DNA of 64,000 nt from Streptomyces profundus (GCF_020740535.1 NZ_CP082362.1:3718501-3782500); one strand, 5' to 3'. Shown: positions 24,565-34,340, numbered from the stretch's first letter. Notes: generated by a model from the sequence alone, not told the origin. Numbers and translations are program-made.

Positions 24565-26046
24565 ATGGGAACCCGTCTGCGCTGGCTCGGCCTCTGGTCG
24601 CTGCTGGCCGCGATGTTGATGAACCTGCTGGACGCCACCGTGGTGACGGTGGCCGGGCCGGCGATCAGGGCCGATCTCGGCGGGTCGGAGGCGAGCCTCC
24701 AGTGGACGGCCGCCTCCTACCCGCTCGCGATGGCCGTCGGGCTGCTGACCGGCGGCCGGCTCGGCGACATGCTGGGGCGGCGCACGGTGCTGCTGGCCGG
24801 GGAGGCCGGCTTTCTGCTCACCTCCCTGGCCTGCGCCGCCGCCTGGTCGCCGGAGGCGTTGATCGTGGCGCGGGTGCTTCAGGGGCTCTGCGCCGCGGTG
24901 ATGGTGCCGCAGGTGTTCGGCCTGATCAGGGACCTGTTTCCGCCGCACGAGATCGGAAAGGCGTTCGGCGCGTTGGGGCCGGTGATCGGTCTTTCCACCG
25001 TGCTGGGGCCGATCGTCGCCGGGGTGCTGGTGGACGCCGATCTCCTGGGCAGCGGCTGGCGGATGGTCTTCCTCATCAACCTGCCGATCGCCGCCTTCGG
25101 GCTGGTCGTCGGCGCCCGGGTGCTGCCGAGGAGCCGGGGCGACCGGACGCTTCGGCTGGACGGCCTCGGGGCGGCGCTGGCCAGCGTGGGCATGTTCCTG
25201 TTGATCTTCCCCCTGGTGCAGGGGCGCGAACTGGGCTGGCCGGCTTGGCTGTCGGGCCTCGCGGTGGGTGCGCTCCTGTCGTTGGGCGGCTTCGTGGTCA
25301 GGCAGCGGGCGCGGTCGGCGGCCGGTCGGGTTCCGCTGGTCGAGCTGAGCGTGCTGGCCAAGCGTTCCTACACCGCCGGCGTGGGGTTCACCCTGGTGTT
25401 CTTCAGCGCCATCGTCGGCTTCTCCCTGGTGATGTCGTTGCTGCTGCAACTGGGTCTCGGGTTCGGTCCGCTGGGGGCGAGTCTGGCGATGGCCCCCTGG
25501 GCGGTCGGGGGGTTCCTCGGCTCCGGGTTCGCCGCGGCGACGATGGCCAGGATGGGACGGCGGGTGCTGCACCTCGGTCTCGCGCTGATGGTCGTGGGAC
25601 TGGTCGGCACCTACCTGGTGATCGACGGGGCCGGCGCCGAGCTGGGCGGTTGGAGCCTGGCCCCCGTGCTCCTGGTCTACGGGCTCGGCATGGGCATGAT
25701 CTTCGTGCCGCTCTTCGACATCATCATGGCGAAGGTCGACGACGCCGAGGTGGGTTCCGCCTCGGGCCTGTTGGAGTCCTTCCAGCAGTTGGGCGCGAGC
25801 CTCGGCGTCGCGGTGCTGGGCACGGTCTTCTTCTCGACGGTGGGGATCGCCCCGCTGGTCGACGACTATCTGACGGCCGCCCGCCAGGTGACCCTGATCG
25901 CCCTGGGGCTGACCCTGCTGGCCTCTCTGCTCGGCTTCCTGCTGCCCCGCGGCGCCCGGGAGGCCACCACACCGCCGGCCCCCGGCGAGAGCGACGACCC
26001 GGCGGATCCGGTCGAGCCCTCCCAGCGGGAGCCCGCGCTGGCCTGA
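24565..26046 (+). CDS. MFS exporter, DHA2 (EmrB/QacA) type
   Basis: The roughly 493-residue protein has about 14 predicted membrane helices. The DHA2 pattern is seen in LLDATVVTVAGPAI (helix 1) and GRLGDMLGRRTVLL (motif A). The family exports drugs by proton antiport. ATG 24565 is chosen for GGAG six bases before it; ATG 24553 is possible. It diverges from a WYL regulator. The C-terminus is Pro/Asp-rich. Confidence 0.92.
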   Translation: MGTRLRWLGLWSLLAAMLMNLLDATVVTVAGPAIRADLGGSEASLQWTAASYPLAMAVGLLTGGRLGDMLGRRTVLLAGEAGFLLTSLACAAAWSPEALIVARVLQGLCAAVMVPQVFGLIRDLFPPHEIGKAFGALGPVIGLSTVLGPIVAGVLVDADLLGSGWRMVFLINLPIAAFGLVVGARVLPRSRGDRTLRLDGLGAALASVGMFLLIFPLVQGRELGWPAWLSGLAVGALLSLGGFVVRQRARSAAGRVPLVELSVLAKRSYTAGVGFTLVFFSAIVGFSLVMSLLLQLGLGFGPLGASLAMAPWAVGGFLGSGFAAATMARMGRRVLHLGLALMVVGLVGTYLVIDGAGAELGGWSLAPVLLVYGLGMGMIFVPLFDIIMAKVDDAEVGSASGLLESFQQLGASLGVAVLGTVFFSTVGIAPLVDDYLTAARQVTLIALGLTLLASLLGFLLPRGAREATTPPAPGESDDPADPVEPSQREPALA

Positions 26047-26052
26047 ACCGCG

Positions 26053-26066
26053 GGAACGCTCGTTCC
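26053..26066. promoter_or_regulatory. Second GGAACG/CGTTCC repeat after the MFS gene
   Basis: GGAACG-CT-CGTTCC begins seven bases after the MFS stop and 85 bp before the next start. The arms equal the core of the upstream operator. It could be a second binding site for the same regulator or a small hairpin. Confidence 0.4.
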
Positions 26067-26150
26067 GCACCTCGGCAGGGATATATGGCGGCGGACCCGC
26101 GCCGTTGCCGTCAGACTGGAGCGTCGCACCATCGAGGAGAGGACCTTTCC

Positions 26151-26414
26151 ATGGCCAAGCGCGCACCCCAGCCCTCCCGCAACGGGGCCCAGTCCCCGGC
26201 CGCGCGGGGCGGCTTCCGCCCCATCACCGAGCCCGAGGAGGTCACGCCCGACCCCAACGGCAACCGCGCCCAGCGCCGCGCGGCGGCCAAGGCCGCCAAA
26301 CAGGGACGGCTCCCCGAGCCCGCCGAGGGCGCCGAGTCCGAGTCCGAGAACGACGACCAGGGCGAGAACGACACCGCGGAGGCCGGCGAGTCAGCCGACG
26401 CACCAGCCCGCTGA
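26151..26414 (+). CDS. Small charged disordered protein
   Basis: The 87-residue protein starts at an ATG behind GGAGAGGACC. The first half is basic (MAKRAPQPSRNG, then RAQRRAAAKAAKQGR), the second half acidic and low-complexity (Glu/Ser/Asp). No known domain or membrane segment is seen. A strong ribosome site and a terminator right after it argue that it is real. It looks like a small nucleic-acid-associated or chaperone-like protein, but that is a guess. Confidence 0.7.
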   Translation: MAKRAPQPSRNGAQSPAARGGFRPITEPEEVTPDPNGNRAQRRAAAKAAKQGRLPEPAEGAESESENDDQGENDTAEAGESADAPAR

Positions 26415-26421
26415 ACCGGGA

Positions 26422-26442
26422 CGCCCCGCCTCGCGCGGGGCG
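26422..26442 (+). terminator. Hairpin after the small charged protein
   Basis: CGCCCCGC-CTCGC-GCGGGGCG, with 8-bp perfect arms, follows the stop by seven bases and is trailed by CTTTCG. Confidence 0.65.
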
Positions 26443-26657
26443 CTTTCGCGTGGCCGGGACGGTCGAACACCACGGCGCCGCCGCGTAGTTCGGGTGTCAG
26501 GTCGAACGGGTGTCGCTGGGGGGAACGAGGAGGGTGCTGGCCTGGCGGGTGGCGGTAGCGTCCGGGGTGCGATCTGGCGGACAGCTCCTTGGAGGCCCTG
26601 GATGGACCGGACAACTCCCCTGCGCCATCAGGCGGTTACCCGGGCGGCGGCTCGGTG

Positions 26658-27884
26658 ATGGCGGACGAGACCGAGACGCTCGGTCAACGGATGCGCCGCG
26701 CGCGGCTGCGGCTCGGGCTGACCCAGGCGGATGTCGCCGCCCGGCTGCGGCGCACCCAGAGCTGGGTCTCCAAGGTGGAGAGCGGCGATATCGAGCTGGA
26801 CCGGGCCAGTGTGATCAACGCGCTGGCCGGGGTGCTCCATATCCACCCCAACGAGCTGATCGAGCGGCCGTTCACCGGCAGCACCGCGGAGAACCAGTGG
26901 CAGGTCTCGGCGGCCCTGACCTTACGCGAGCTGCGGCGCTACGATCTGGCGCCGACCTTCGAAGGGGCCCCCAGGTCGGCCGCCGAGCTGTGGACGGCGA
27001 TGCGCCAGCTCCACCTGCTGCGGGACGAGGCCGACAACACCGCCATCCTCACCCTCCTCCCCGACCTGCTGCGCGAGGCCCGCGCCCTGGCCGAGACGGC
27101 CGGGGGGCGTGAACGCGAGGAGGCGTACGCCGTCTACGCGGTGGCGTGCAAGTTCGGGCACACCTCGGCGCACGCGCTGGGCCACCCGGAGTTGATCACG
27201 CTGGCCGCCGAGCGCGCGGGGTGGGCGGCCCAGCGCTCGGGCGATCCGCTGCTGCCCGCCGTGGTGGACTGGATGCGGGCCTGGGACATGTGGGCCACCG
27301 CCGACTGGGACGACGCGCTGGCCCTGGGGGACAAGGCGCTGCGCGGGGTGTCGGCGGCCTATGAGCGGGGCGAGGCGCCGGCGCTGCGCGTCTGGGGCTC
27401 CCTCCAACTCCGCGCCGCCGTCTCGGCGGCCAGGGCGGGGAACGCCGTCGAGGCCGAACACCGGCTGAAGTTGGCCGACGAGTCCGCCCGGCGGGTGACC
27501 GCGGGCTCCCAACCCGTGGACGACCGGCACTCGTTGACGTTCAGCGCGGGCAATGTCGGCATCCACCGGGTCAATGTGGCGCTGGAGCTGAGCCAGCAGG
27601 ACGAGGCGCTGCGGCTCCACGAACGGCTGGATCCCGAGGTCGTGGGCGCGCTGCCGGCGTCCCGGCGCGGCCACTACCGGATGGATCTGGCGCGCGCCTA
27701 TCTCTGGTCGGGCCAACGCGACCGCGCCTTCACGGAGTTGGCGGCGGCGGAACGGATCGCGCCCCAGCTGATCAGAAACCATCCGATCGCCCGCGCGACG
27801 CTGCGGCGCATCGTCTACGGGGAGCGGACGGGGGTGCGCGAGCAGCTCCGACGGATGTCGGCCCGCTTCCATCTGAGCGCGTGA
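26658..27884 (+). CDS. XRE regulator with TPR-like domain
   Basis: The protein starts with an XRE helix-turn-helix (about 10-65: LGLTQADVAARLRRTQSWVSKVESGDIELD) followed by about 300 residues of helical TPR-like repeats. This plan is common in streptomycete signalling regulators that bind a peptide or small ligand. ATG 26658 is chosen; GTG 26655 directly before it is equally good, and the frame to 26589 lacks a ribosome site. The next two genes point the same way; their link to it is unknown. Confidence 0.88.
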   Translation: MADETETLGQRMRRARLRLGLTQADVAARLRRTQSWVSKVESGDIELDRASVINALAGVLHIHPNELIERPFTGSTAENQWQVSAALTLRELRRYDLAPTFEGAPRSAAELWTAMRQLHLLRDEADNTAILTLLPDLLREARALAETAGGREREEAYAVYAVACKFGHTSAHALGHPELITLAAERAGWAAQRSGDPLLPAVVDWMRAWDMWATADWDDALALGDKALRGVSAAYERGEAPALRVWGSLQLRAAVSAARAGNAVEAEHRLKLADESARRVTAGSQPVDDRHSLTFSAGNVGIHRVNVALELSQQDEALRLHERLDPEVVGALPASRRGHYRMDLARAYLWSGQRDRAFTELAAAERIAPQLIRNHPIARATLRRIVYGERTGVREQLRRMSARFHLSA

Positions 27885-28030
27885 CCGGGCGTTGGACGAG
27901 GCCACCGGCACCCCGACCGCCGCCGGAATCGGATGTGTTGAGCTGCTCGTATTCCTTCTCATCATGCCGATAGTAATGGCGCGGGTACGCTCGGTAGCGG
28001 GTTGTTCGTCGTTGACGCCGGAGGTGTCTG

Positions 28031-28549
28031 GTGCAGATCGATATCCCCTACCCGGCCTGGGTGCCGTCCGCTCGTCAGGGCGCCAGGGACTTGCCGTGTG
28101 GCCGGTGGTTCGACGCGGTCAGGGCCTCGGGCATCGAGGGCGCCAGGGCCATCGCCCGGCTCGGCGAGCGGACAGGGCCGGTGATCCATCTGCCCACCGA
28201 ACGCGCGATGTTCTGGCTGGTCCCGGTCGGCTCGGCGGACGGCTGGCGGCTCCCCGGCATCGTGATCCTCGGCGCCGACGAGAGCCTCTCCGTGCCGCCG
28301 CCGTCCCGCACGGAGGGCCCGGCGGTGCGCTGGCTGATCCCGCCCCGCCGGTTCTGTCTCACCGATCCGGTGGCGCTGCACGATGTGTTGACGGTCGTCG
28401 TCAACGGCTGTCGCACTCCGGACGCCTATCGGACGGTGGAGTGCCATATCGGGGCGCACCGCTCCTGTACCAAGGGGGTGGCGCCGCCCCCGCCGGTCGG
28501 GATCCCGGTGATCTATCTGGCCTGCGACTGCTCGTGCCACGAGCGCTGA
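28031..28549 (+). CDS. Conserved-looking hypothetical protein
   Basis: This 172-residue protein begins with GTG behind GGAGGTG. It is mixed alpha/beta, with one hydrophobic stretch (AVRWLIPPRRF) and a Cys/His-rich C-terminus (C-x-C-x-C-H, ACDCSCHER) that might bind metal. No signal peptide or membrane segment. I do not recognise the family. Confidence 0.72.
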   Translation: MQIDIPYPAWVPSARQGARDLPCGRWFDAVRASGIEGARAIARLGERTGPVIHLPTERAMFWLVPVGSADGWRLPGIVILGADESLSVPPPSRTEGPAVRWLIPPRRFCLTDPVALHDVLTVVVNGCRTPDAYRTVECHIGAHRSCTKGVAPPPPVGIPVIYLACDCSCHER

Positions 28550-28598
28550 GCGGCCCGCACCCGGGCGAGAAGGCCGCGGGAGATGAGAGGGTCCACGG

Positions 28599-29333
28599 AT
28601 GAGACATCTGGGCATTCTGGGCCACAGCACCGAGGGGGCCGCGCTCTGTTTCCGCGCCTTCTGCCAGCGCGGATTCCGCGAGTTGGGGGAGCATCAGCAT
28701 CCGGACGTCACCCTTGACTGCATCGCCCTCGCGCGGAGCATGCCGGGCTGGGACTCGGGGGACCACGCGGCGGTGCGCGGCGTGCTGGCGGAGAGCGTGC
28801 GCCGGCTGGCGGGCGCGGGCTCCGAGTTCTTCGTCTGCGCGGACAACACGGCGCATATGGCGTTGGAGGCGCCGGGCGAGCCGCTGGCGCTGCCGGGTCT
28901 GCACCTGCCCGATGTGGTGGCGGCGCGCGCGGCGCGGGACGGCCGTCGGCGCGTGGGCGTGTTGGGCACCCGCTACACGATGGACGGCCCGCTCTACCCC
29001 ACCGCGCTGGGGCGGTTGGGCATCGAGGCGGCCATCCCCGAGTCGGCCGACCGGGCGTTGATCCACCGAACCATCTTCGACGAGTTGTTGAACGGCGAGA
29101 TCGAGGCGGCCTCCCAGGAGGCGTTCGCGGCGGTCATCGGGCGGCTGGCCGAGCGCGGCTGCGACGCGGTGGCGCTGGTGTGCACGGAAATCCCGCTGCT
29201 GGTCACGCCGGAGATGTCGCCGCTGCCGCTGCTGGACTCCACCCGGCTGTTGGCCGACGCGGCCTTCGAGGTCGCGGTGGGGCGGGCGTCTTTCCCCGCG
29301 TGGCGGGGCGGCCCGGTACAGCCTCCCGGGTGA
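28599..29333 (+). CDS. Aspartate/glutamate racemase family protein
   Basis: The 244-residue protein has the two-cysteine, two-domain racemase fold: FFVCADNTAHM and LVCTEIPLL carry the paired catalytic cysteines, and GVLGTRYTM is the second-domain strand. Such enzymes racemise Asp or Glu through proton abstraction by one Cys and delivery by the other; ligand type cannot be read. MRHLGILGHSTEGA is a typical start. It follows the hypothetical gene by 49 bp and may be co-transcribed. Confidence 0.88.
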   Translation: MRHLGILGHSTEGAALCFRAFCQRGFRELGEHQHPDVTLDCIALARSMPGWDSGDHAAVRGVLAESVRRLAGAGSEFFVCADNTAHMALEAPGEPLALPGLHLPDVVAARAARDGRRRVGVLGTRYTMDGPLYPTALGRLGIEAAIPESADRALIHRTIFDELLNGEIEAASQEAFAAVIGRLAERGCDAVALVCTEIPLLVTPEMSPLPLLDSTRLLADAAFEVAVGRASFPAWRGGPVQPPG

Positions 29334-29462
29334 CCGATCCTGATCAGCGACCCCGGTGCGAATGTCCGTTATTTCACCGCTCGTTGCCGACCCTGGCCAA
29401 TTGCCGCCTGTCAGGAAGTGGGCCGCACCGCGTCGGCGGAATTGTCAGACCCATGGTCCAGC

Positions 29463-29885
29463 ATGGAGAGCATGACAGACCTCGTCATCCACGATGAGTG
29501 GCAGCTTCCGGCGTGGACGGAGACCGTGGGGCCCGGTTGGGCGGCCCTGCTGGTCCGGCTGCACCAACAGCTGCTTGTCCTCGCTCCGGACTACCGGATC
29601 GAAAAGTGCGAGCGCGGCCTGGGCGGCCTGCGGATCTGCGTCGCCGACCGCTTCGACGACCAGGGCGACTTCGACGGCCAGTGGGCGGATCTCGCCACCC
29701 AGCTCACCGACGCCACCGAGACGGCCTCCGAGCGGACCTGCGAGATATGCGGCGGCCCTGGCCGCCCGCGCTTCCGCGGCGGTGCCAGGGAGGTCTGGAT
29801 CACCGCGCTCTGCGACGGCTGTGCCGCCGAGCTGACGCGCCAGGCGATCCCGGAGCCGCGGGGCGCCCGCGGCTCCGGGCGGTAG
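29463..29885 (+). CDS. Small zinc-ribbon-like hypothetical protein
   Basis: About 140 residues. Residues 90-125 hold two CxxC pairs (CEICGG and CDGC) in the spacing of a zinc ribbon. The N-terminal part is helical with no known domain. ATG 29463 and ATG 29472 are both possible; neither has a strong ribosome site. It ends 7 bp before the glycosyltransferase stop on the other strand. Confidence 0.7.
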   Translation: MESMTDLVIHDEWQLPAWTETVGPGWAALLVRLHQQLLVLAPDYRIEKCERGLGGLRICVADRFDDQGDFDGQWADLATQLTDATETASERTCEICGGPGRPRFRGGAREVWITALCDGCAAELTRQAIPEPRGARGSGR

Positions 29886-29891
29886 CCCTTC

Positions 29892-31895
29892 TCAGTGCGC
29901 GGCCTGCGGCGGGCGCGTCGGGGAGGTGGTCAGGACCAGGTCGTGGGCGGCCGTGTAGCCGATCCTGAGGGTGTTCTCGCCCCGGACGATCGCCGGATAG
30001 AGATCGGTCTTCCTGCGGTCCACGATGTCGCCGCCGATCCGGCCCAGCGGGATCAGCGTCCCGTCCGCCGCGCGGATCAGCAGGTTCCACCGCCCGTGCG
30101 GTTGGGCCAGGGCCGTCTCATAGGGGATGGTCAACAGCACCCGCCCGGTGGACAGCACGCGCAGCGGGACGGCGAAGTCCAGCACCTCCGGCTCCCGTTC
30201 GAGGACGGCCAGCGCCTCCCCGCCCCCGGGGCCGTGCGGCGTCGCGGTGACGGTGGCCCCGTCCTCCGCCAGCGCGATGTCCAGCACCTCCGCGTGGGTC
30301 GGCCGCAGCCAGCTGCGGAGCGAGAGGTTCCCCTCCTTGGTGGCATAGGGGATCCAGGAGGCCACGCCCCGCTCGCCCACCGATGGCACCGCGTCCACCA
30401 GCGCCGCCTGTTCCACCCTGGTCGCCACCAGCCGGCGGGCCTTGGCAGCCGTGGAGGCCGTGACATACGCGTCCCAACGGCCCTCGGCGAGCCGCTGGTC
30501 GGCCCGCCCCACGGTGCCGCGCCCCTCGCGGTCCAGCGGCAGCCGTACGCTCCGCTCCTCCGGATCGTCCCGCAGCCGCAGCACCAGATCCCCCGGCTCG
30601 GCCGGCGTCAGCGACACCTGGAAGCCGCCGTCCGGCGTGGCCACGCAGTGCGCCGCCGGCCGGGCCGGCCGGTCGGCGCTCGCCGCCACCACCAGCCGGC
30701 GGTCCTGGCGCCGCCGCAGCAGGGTGCGCAGCCGCAGCCGGCCCCGGCCGCGCGGGCTGCCGGCGAACAGCTCCTCATAGGCCGCCGCGACCACGGACGG
30801 CTCGTAACGGGCGGCGGTGCGCAGCGCGTTCTCCGCCATCCGCCGGCGCAGCGGCGCGTCCGCCATCACCCCGCGCAGCCCCTCGGCGAGCCCGGAGGCG
30901 AGCACGTCGGCGTTCTCGTCCATCGGCACCAGCACCCCGTCCTCGCCCGGGGTGATGATCTCGCTCGGCCCATAGGGGCAGTCGGTGGAGACCACCGGCA
31001 GCCCGCAGGCCATCGCCTCCACGATGGTCAGCCCGAACGACTCCCAGGAGGAGGAGACGGCGCCGATCGCGCCCTTGGCCCACTCGGTGTCGATCGGCGA
31101 CACCGCCCCCATCAGCCGGGCCCGGCCCGCGAGCCCCAGCGCGTCGATGCGCGCCAGCAGCGGATCCCGCAGCGGCCCACGCCCGTAGATCCGCAGCTCC
31201 CAGTCCGGAAAGTCCTGGCGGAGCCGGGCGAACGCCTCGATCAGCACGTCATAGCGCTTCTGGGCCACCAGCCGGCCCGCCGCGACGACCAGCTTGCTCT
31301 CCCCGGTCGACCGCGCCACGGCCGGCGCCGGCGAGGAGTTGGGGATGTGCCGGATCCGGGTGGCCGCCGCCGGCAGGGCCTCGCGGTAGGCCGCCGCATC
31401 GGTGCTCGACACGGGCGCGAAGGCGTCCAGCTCGGCCACCGCCGCCAGTTGGAGCTCCCGATGCCCCGCCTCTTCCCTGACCTGGAGCGTGGAGTGCTCC
31501 TGCCCCACCCGCAGATACCGCCCCGGCACGCCATGGCGCGCCAGGTACACGTTCAGCACCGGCCGGGTGGAGATCACCACATCGGCGTCCGTGTGCCCGA
31601 GATAGTCCGCCATCCGCTGGTCGCTGAGCGCGCTGACCCCGCCGACCGAGTCGGGAAAGCACTCGCTCGGCTGTCTGGCGGCGGGCAGTTCCGGATCGGC
31701 CGAGCCCTCGCGCTGGTCGATCAGCGCCACCAGCCGCACCCGGGGGTCGAAGGCGAGCCCGGGCGTGTCCCGGTGGCAGTAGAGGCTGGCGACGGTGACG
31801 CTGTGGCGCTCGGCGAGGGCGGCGGAGAGGTTCGCCACGGAACGGATGGTGCCCCCGATGCCGTAGGCGTTGTTGAGCAGAAAGGTGATCTTCAC
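29892..31895 (-). CDS. GT4 glycosyltransferase with long C-terminal extension
   Basis: The 667-residue protein opens with a Rossmann-like MKITFLLNNAYGIGGTIRSVA start (GTG 31895) and contains the GT4 signature SSWESFGLTIVEAMACGLPVV, whose E-x7-E residues bind the nucleotide sugar. Residues about 1-400 are GT-B; the last roughly 260 residues are beta-rich and resemble nothing I know, perhaps substrate recognition. Relatives act on teichoic acids or polysaccharides. No other cell-wall gene is next to it. The start has only a weak ribosome site. Confidence 0.85.
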   Translation of the reverse strand: MKITFLLNNAYGIGGTIRSVANLSAALAERHSVTVASLYCHRDTPGLAFDPRVRLVALIDQREGSADPELPAARQPSECFPDSVGGVSALSDQRMADYLGHTDADVVISTRPVLNVYLARHGVPGRYLRVGQEHSTLQVREEAGHRELQLAAVAELDAFAPVSSTDAAAYREALPAAATRIRHIPNSSPAPAVARSTGESKLVVAAGRLVAQKRYDVLIEAFARLRQDFPDWELRIYGRGPLRDPLLARIDALGLAGRARLMGAVSPIDTEWAKGAIGAVSSSWESFGLTIVEAMACGLPVVSTDCPYGPSEIITPGEDGVLVPMDENADVLASGLAEGLRGVMADAPLRRRMAENALRTAARYEPSVVAAAYEELFAGSPRGRGRLRLRTLLRRRQDRRLVVAASADRPARPAAHCVATPDGGFQVSLTPAEPGDLVLRLRDDPEERSVRLPLDREGRGTVGRADQRLAEGRWDAYVTASTAAKARRLVATRVEQAALVDAVPSVGERGVASWIPYATKEGNLSLRSWLRPTHAEVLDIALAEDGATVTATPHGPGGGEALAVLEREPEVLDFAVPLRVLSTGRVLLTIPYETALAQPHGRWNLLIRAADGTLIPLGRIGGDIVDRRKTDLYPAIVRGENTLRIGYTAAHDLVLTTSPTRPPQAAH

Positions 31896-32166
31896 GGTTC
31901 TATGCCTGAGTTCCGGTGAGACCGCGCCGCCGCGTGCGGACGCGCGGGCAAGGGACGAGTGAGCCGCCCGACGATGTGCCGAACGCCGCAGATGGTGACA
32001 CAGGGAACGCGCCCCCGTACCCGGGGTGAGTGCTGGCCGACGCCCGAATCCCCCCGGTCGGCCGTAGTCCTGGCTCGCGCCGCGCCCCGCGCGCCTCGCC
32101 CACGGTTCATCCGTACCGGTGAACGGACACCCGGCTCGCCGACCCACGCCCCGCCTCGGACGCGCT

Positions 32167-33354
32167 CTACCCGGCGGCGAGCGGAAGCCGGTTCAGGGCG
32201 TGCGAACGGAAGCTCGTGGTCCAGCTCGGCCGGCCGAAGCAGCCGGCGCGCAGGCGCGGCAGCAGCGCGCTGAGCGCGACGTCGATCTCCAGCCGGGCCA
32301 GCGGCGCGCCCAGGCAGTAGTGCACCCCCTGCCCCAGGGCCAGTTGGGCGGCCGGCTCCGCGCGGCGGATGTCGAAGCGGTCCGGGTCCTGATAGCGGTC
32401 CTGGTCCCGATTGGCCGAGGCGAGCCCCAGCAGCACCGTGTCGCCCCGCGGGACGGTGACGCCAGCGATGCTGAGCGGTTCGGTCGCGAAGCGGCGCAGC
32501 GCCATCAGATTGGGGTGCCCATGGCGCAGGAACTCCTCGACCGCGCCCGGCAGCAGCGCGGGGTCGGCGCGGAGCGCGGCGAGCTGCTCGGGCTCCCGGC
32601 TCAGCGCCAGCAGGCCGGCGCTCAACGTGTGTTGGACGTTCTCGATGCCGGCGCCCAGCAGCAGGAAGGCGAGCGAGACCAGCTCGTCCTCGCTGAGCCG
32701 GTCGGCCTCGTCCCTGGCGGCGATCAGCGTGGAGAGCAGATCGTCCCGCGGATCGGCCCGCCGGGCGGCGACCAGCCCCAGCAGAAAGCGGTGCACCTCG
32801 GCGAGCGCCTCGGCGGCGGCGCGGGGGCTCGGCGGCGCCAGCATGGTGGAGATCCGGCGCGCGAACGGCCGGCGGTCCTCCTCGGGCAGGTCGAAGAGGT
32901 CGCTCATCACGGTCAGCGGCAGCGGGGTGCTGAACTCCGCGACCACGTCCGTCGTCAGCCCTTCGGCGTAACGGTGGGCCGCCGTCTCGATCGCGGTGCG
33001 CAGCGCGGCCACCCGGCGCGGGGTGAAGCCGTGCGAGACCAGCCGCCGCAGCCGCAGATGGTCGGCGCCGTCCAGGTTGAGGAGGTTGGCGTCCAACTCG
33101 GGCGGCAGCGCGAAACCGCGCCACGGCGTGCGGGCGTGCCGTTTGCTGACGGACAGCCTCGGATCGGCCAGCAGCGGCCTGACCTCGGCGTCCCTGGTGA
33201 TCAGCCAGACCGGGGAGCCGTCGGGCAGCGCGATGTGGTGGACCGGGGCCGCCGCGCGCAGCTCGGCGAGCACGGCGTGCGGCGCCGAGGTGAACGCGTC
33301 GGTGAAGGGCTCGGGCAGGCTGGCCGGGGTCGCCGATGGCGTGACGGTGCTCAT
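32167..33354 (-). CDS. Cytochrome P450
   Basis: The 395-residue P450 has the haem-ligand segment LALGQGVHYCLG (Cys347), the ExxR motif at E274-R277 and the I-helix stretch GAGIENVQ at 234-241. Two deviations: the usual acid-alcohol pair (E/D-T) is E238-N239, so the conserved threonine is asparagine, and the haem-loop phenylalanine is leucine. Such changes appear in P450s with unusual O2 handling or rearrangement chemistry. ATG 33354 has AGGAGA nine bases upstream. No ferredoxin or obvious biosynthetic partner is adjacent, so the substrate is unknown. Confidence 0.93.
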   Translation of the reverse strand: MSTVTPSATPASLPEPFTDAFTSAPHAVLAELRAAAPVHHIALPDGSPVWLITRDAEVRPLLADPRLSVSKRHARTPWRGFALPPELDANLLNLDGADHLRLRRLVSHGFTPRRVAALRTAIETAAHRYAEGLTTDVVAEFSTPLPLTVMSDLFDLPEEDRRPFARRISTMLAPPSPRAAAEALAEVHRFLLGLVAARRADPRDDLLSTLIAARDEADRLSEDELVSLAFLLLGAGIENVQHTLSAGLLALSREPEQLAALRADPALLPGAVEEFLRHGHPNLMALRRFATEPLSIAGVTVPRGDTVLLGLASANRDQDRYQDPDRFDIRRAEPAAQLALGQGVHYCLGAPLARLEIDVALSALLPRLRAGCFGRPSWTTSFRSHALNRLPLAAG

Positions 33355-33545
33355 CCCGCCCATTCTCCTCGCGCTGGCGACCCGGCTCACCGGGGTATGA
33401 GCGGCGCGCGGGGGCGCGCGGCCCGGGAGGGTGACATCATCGCCTCACCGCTGGTTTCGGTGGAAGTCGGGACAAACCGCCGGATCGGCTGTCGTGATCG
33501 GGGGACGTTCGCACGCACGCGGGACCGTTCAGGAGGTCGTTACAG

Positions 33546-34340
33546 ATGCCCGAGTTCCCCGAGGGGCTGCCCTGTTGGGCCGATGCCACCCTGCCCGATC
33601 TGGGCGCGGGAAGGTCCTTCTACGGCGCGTTGTTCGGTTGGACCTTCGACGAGGGTGCCGAGGAGTACGGGCACTACACCGTGGCGTACTCCGACGGCCA
33701 TCCGGTCGCAGGGCTCGCGCCACAGCTGCCGGGGCAGGAGGTACCGCCGGCCTGGGTGCTGTACTACGCCTCGCCCGATATCGCGGCGACGGCCGCCCGG
33801 ATCAGGGAGAACGGCGGCCAGCTGCTCGCCGAGCCGATGGAGGTCGGCGACCTCGGCTCCGTGCTGCTCGGCTGGGATCCGGGCGGGGTGCTCTTCGGCG
33901 CCTGGCAGCCGGGCCGGCACCGCGGCTTCGGCCGCCGCGACCAGCCGGGCGGCTTCTGCTGGAGCGAGGTCGCCACCCGCGATCCGGCGGCGGCCGACGC
34001 GTTCTTCCCGGCCGTCTTCCCCTTCCGCGCACGGAGGATGGGAGACGACGACGGCATGGACTACCGGGTCTGGGACGTCGAAGGACAGATGGTCGGTGGC
34101 CGCTACGCGCCGGGCCCCGAGGCACCGCCGAGCGCGGCGCCCCGCATCGACATCTACTACGCGGTGCCGGACTGCGACGCCGCCGTGGACACGGTCGAGC
34201 GCCTCGGCGGCACGGTGCACACCGGGCCGGTGGACAGCCCCTTCGGCCGGATGGCGACCATCAGCGATCCCCAGGGCGCGGGGCTCTCGGTGATCGACCT
34301 CTCCACCACCAAGGGCGAGCCGCCGCCGCTCGAACCCTGA
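33546..34340 (+). CDS. Two-domain VOC (glyoxalase-fold) protein
   Basis: The 264-residue protein has two vicinal-oxygen-chelate modules: residues about 5-125 (SFYGALFGWTFDEG) and 130-255 (ADAFFPAVFPF). Typical metal His/Glu ligands are few, so it may bind rather than modify a ligand. Such proteins often sequester antibiotics or act as isomerases. Strong AGGAGG before the ATG. The downstream MFS gene starts 60 bp later. Confidence 0.9.
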   Translation: MPEFPEGLPCWADATLPDLGAGRSFYGALFGWTFDEGAEEYGHYTVAYSDGHPVAGLAPQLPGQEVPPAWVLYYASPDIAATAARIRENGGQLLAEPMEVGDLGSVLLGWDPGGVLFGAWQPGRHRGFGRRDQPGGFCWSEVATRDPAAADAFFPAVFPFRARRMGDDDGMDYRVWDVEGQMVGGRYAPGPEAPPSAAPRIDIYYAVPDCDAAVDTVERLGGTVHTGPVDSPFGRMATISDPQGAGLSVIDLSTTKGEPPPLEP

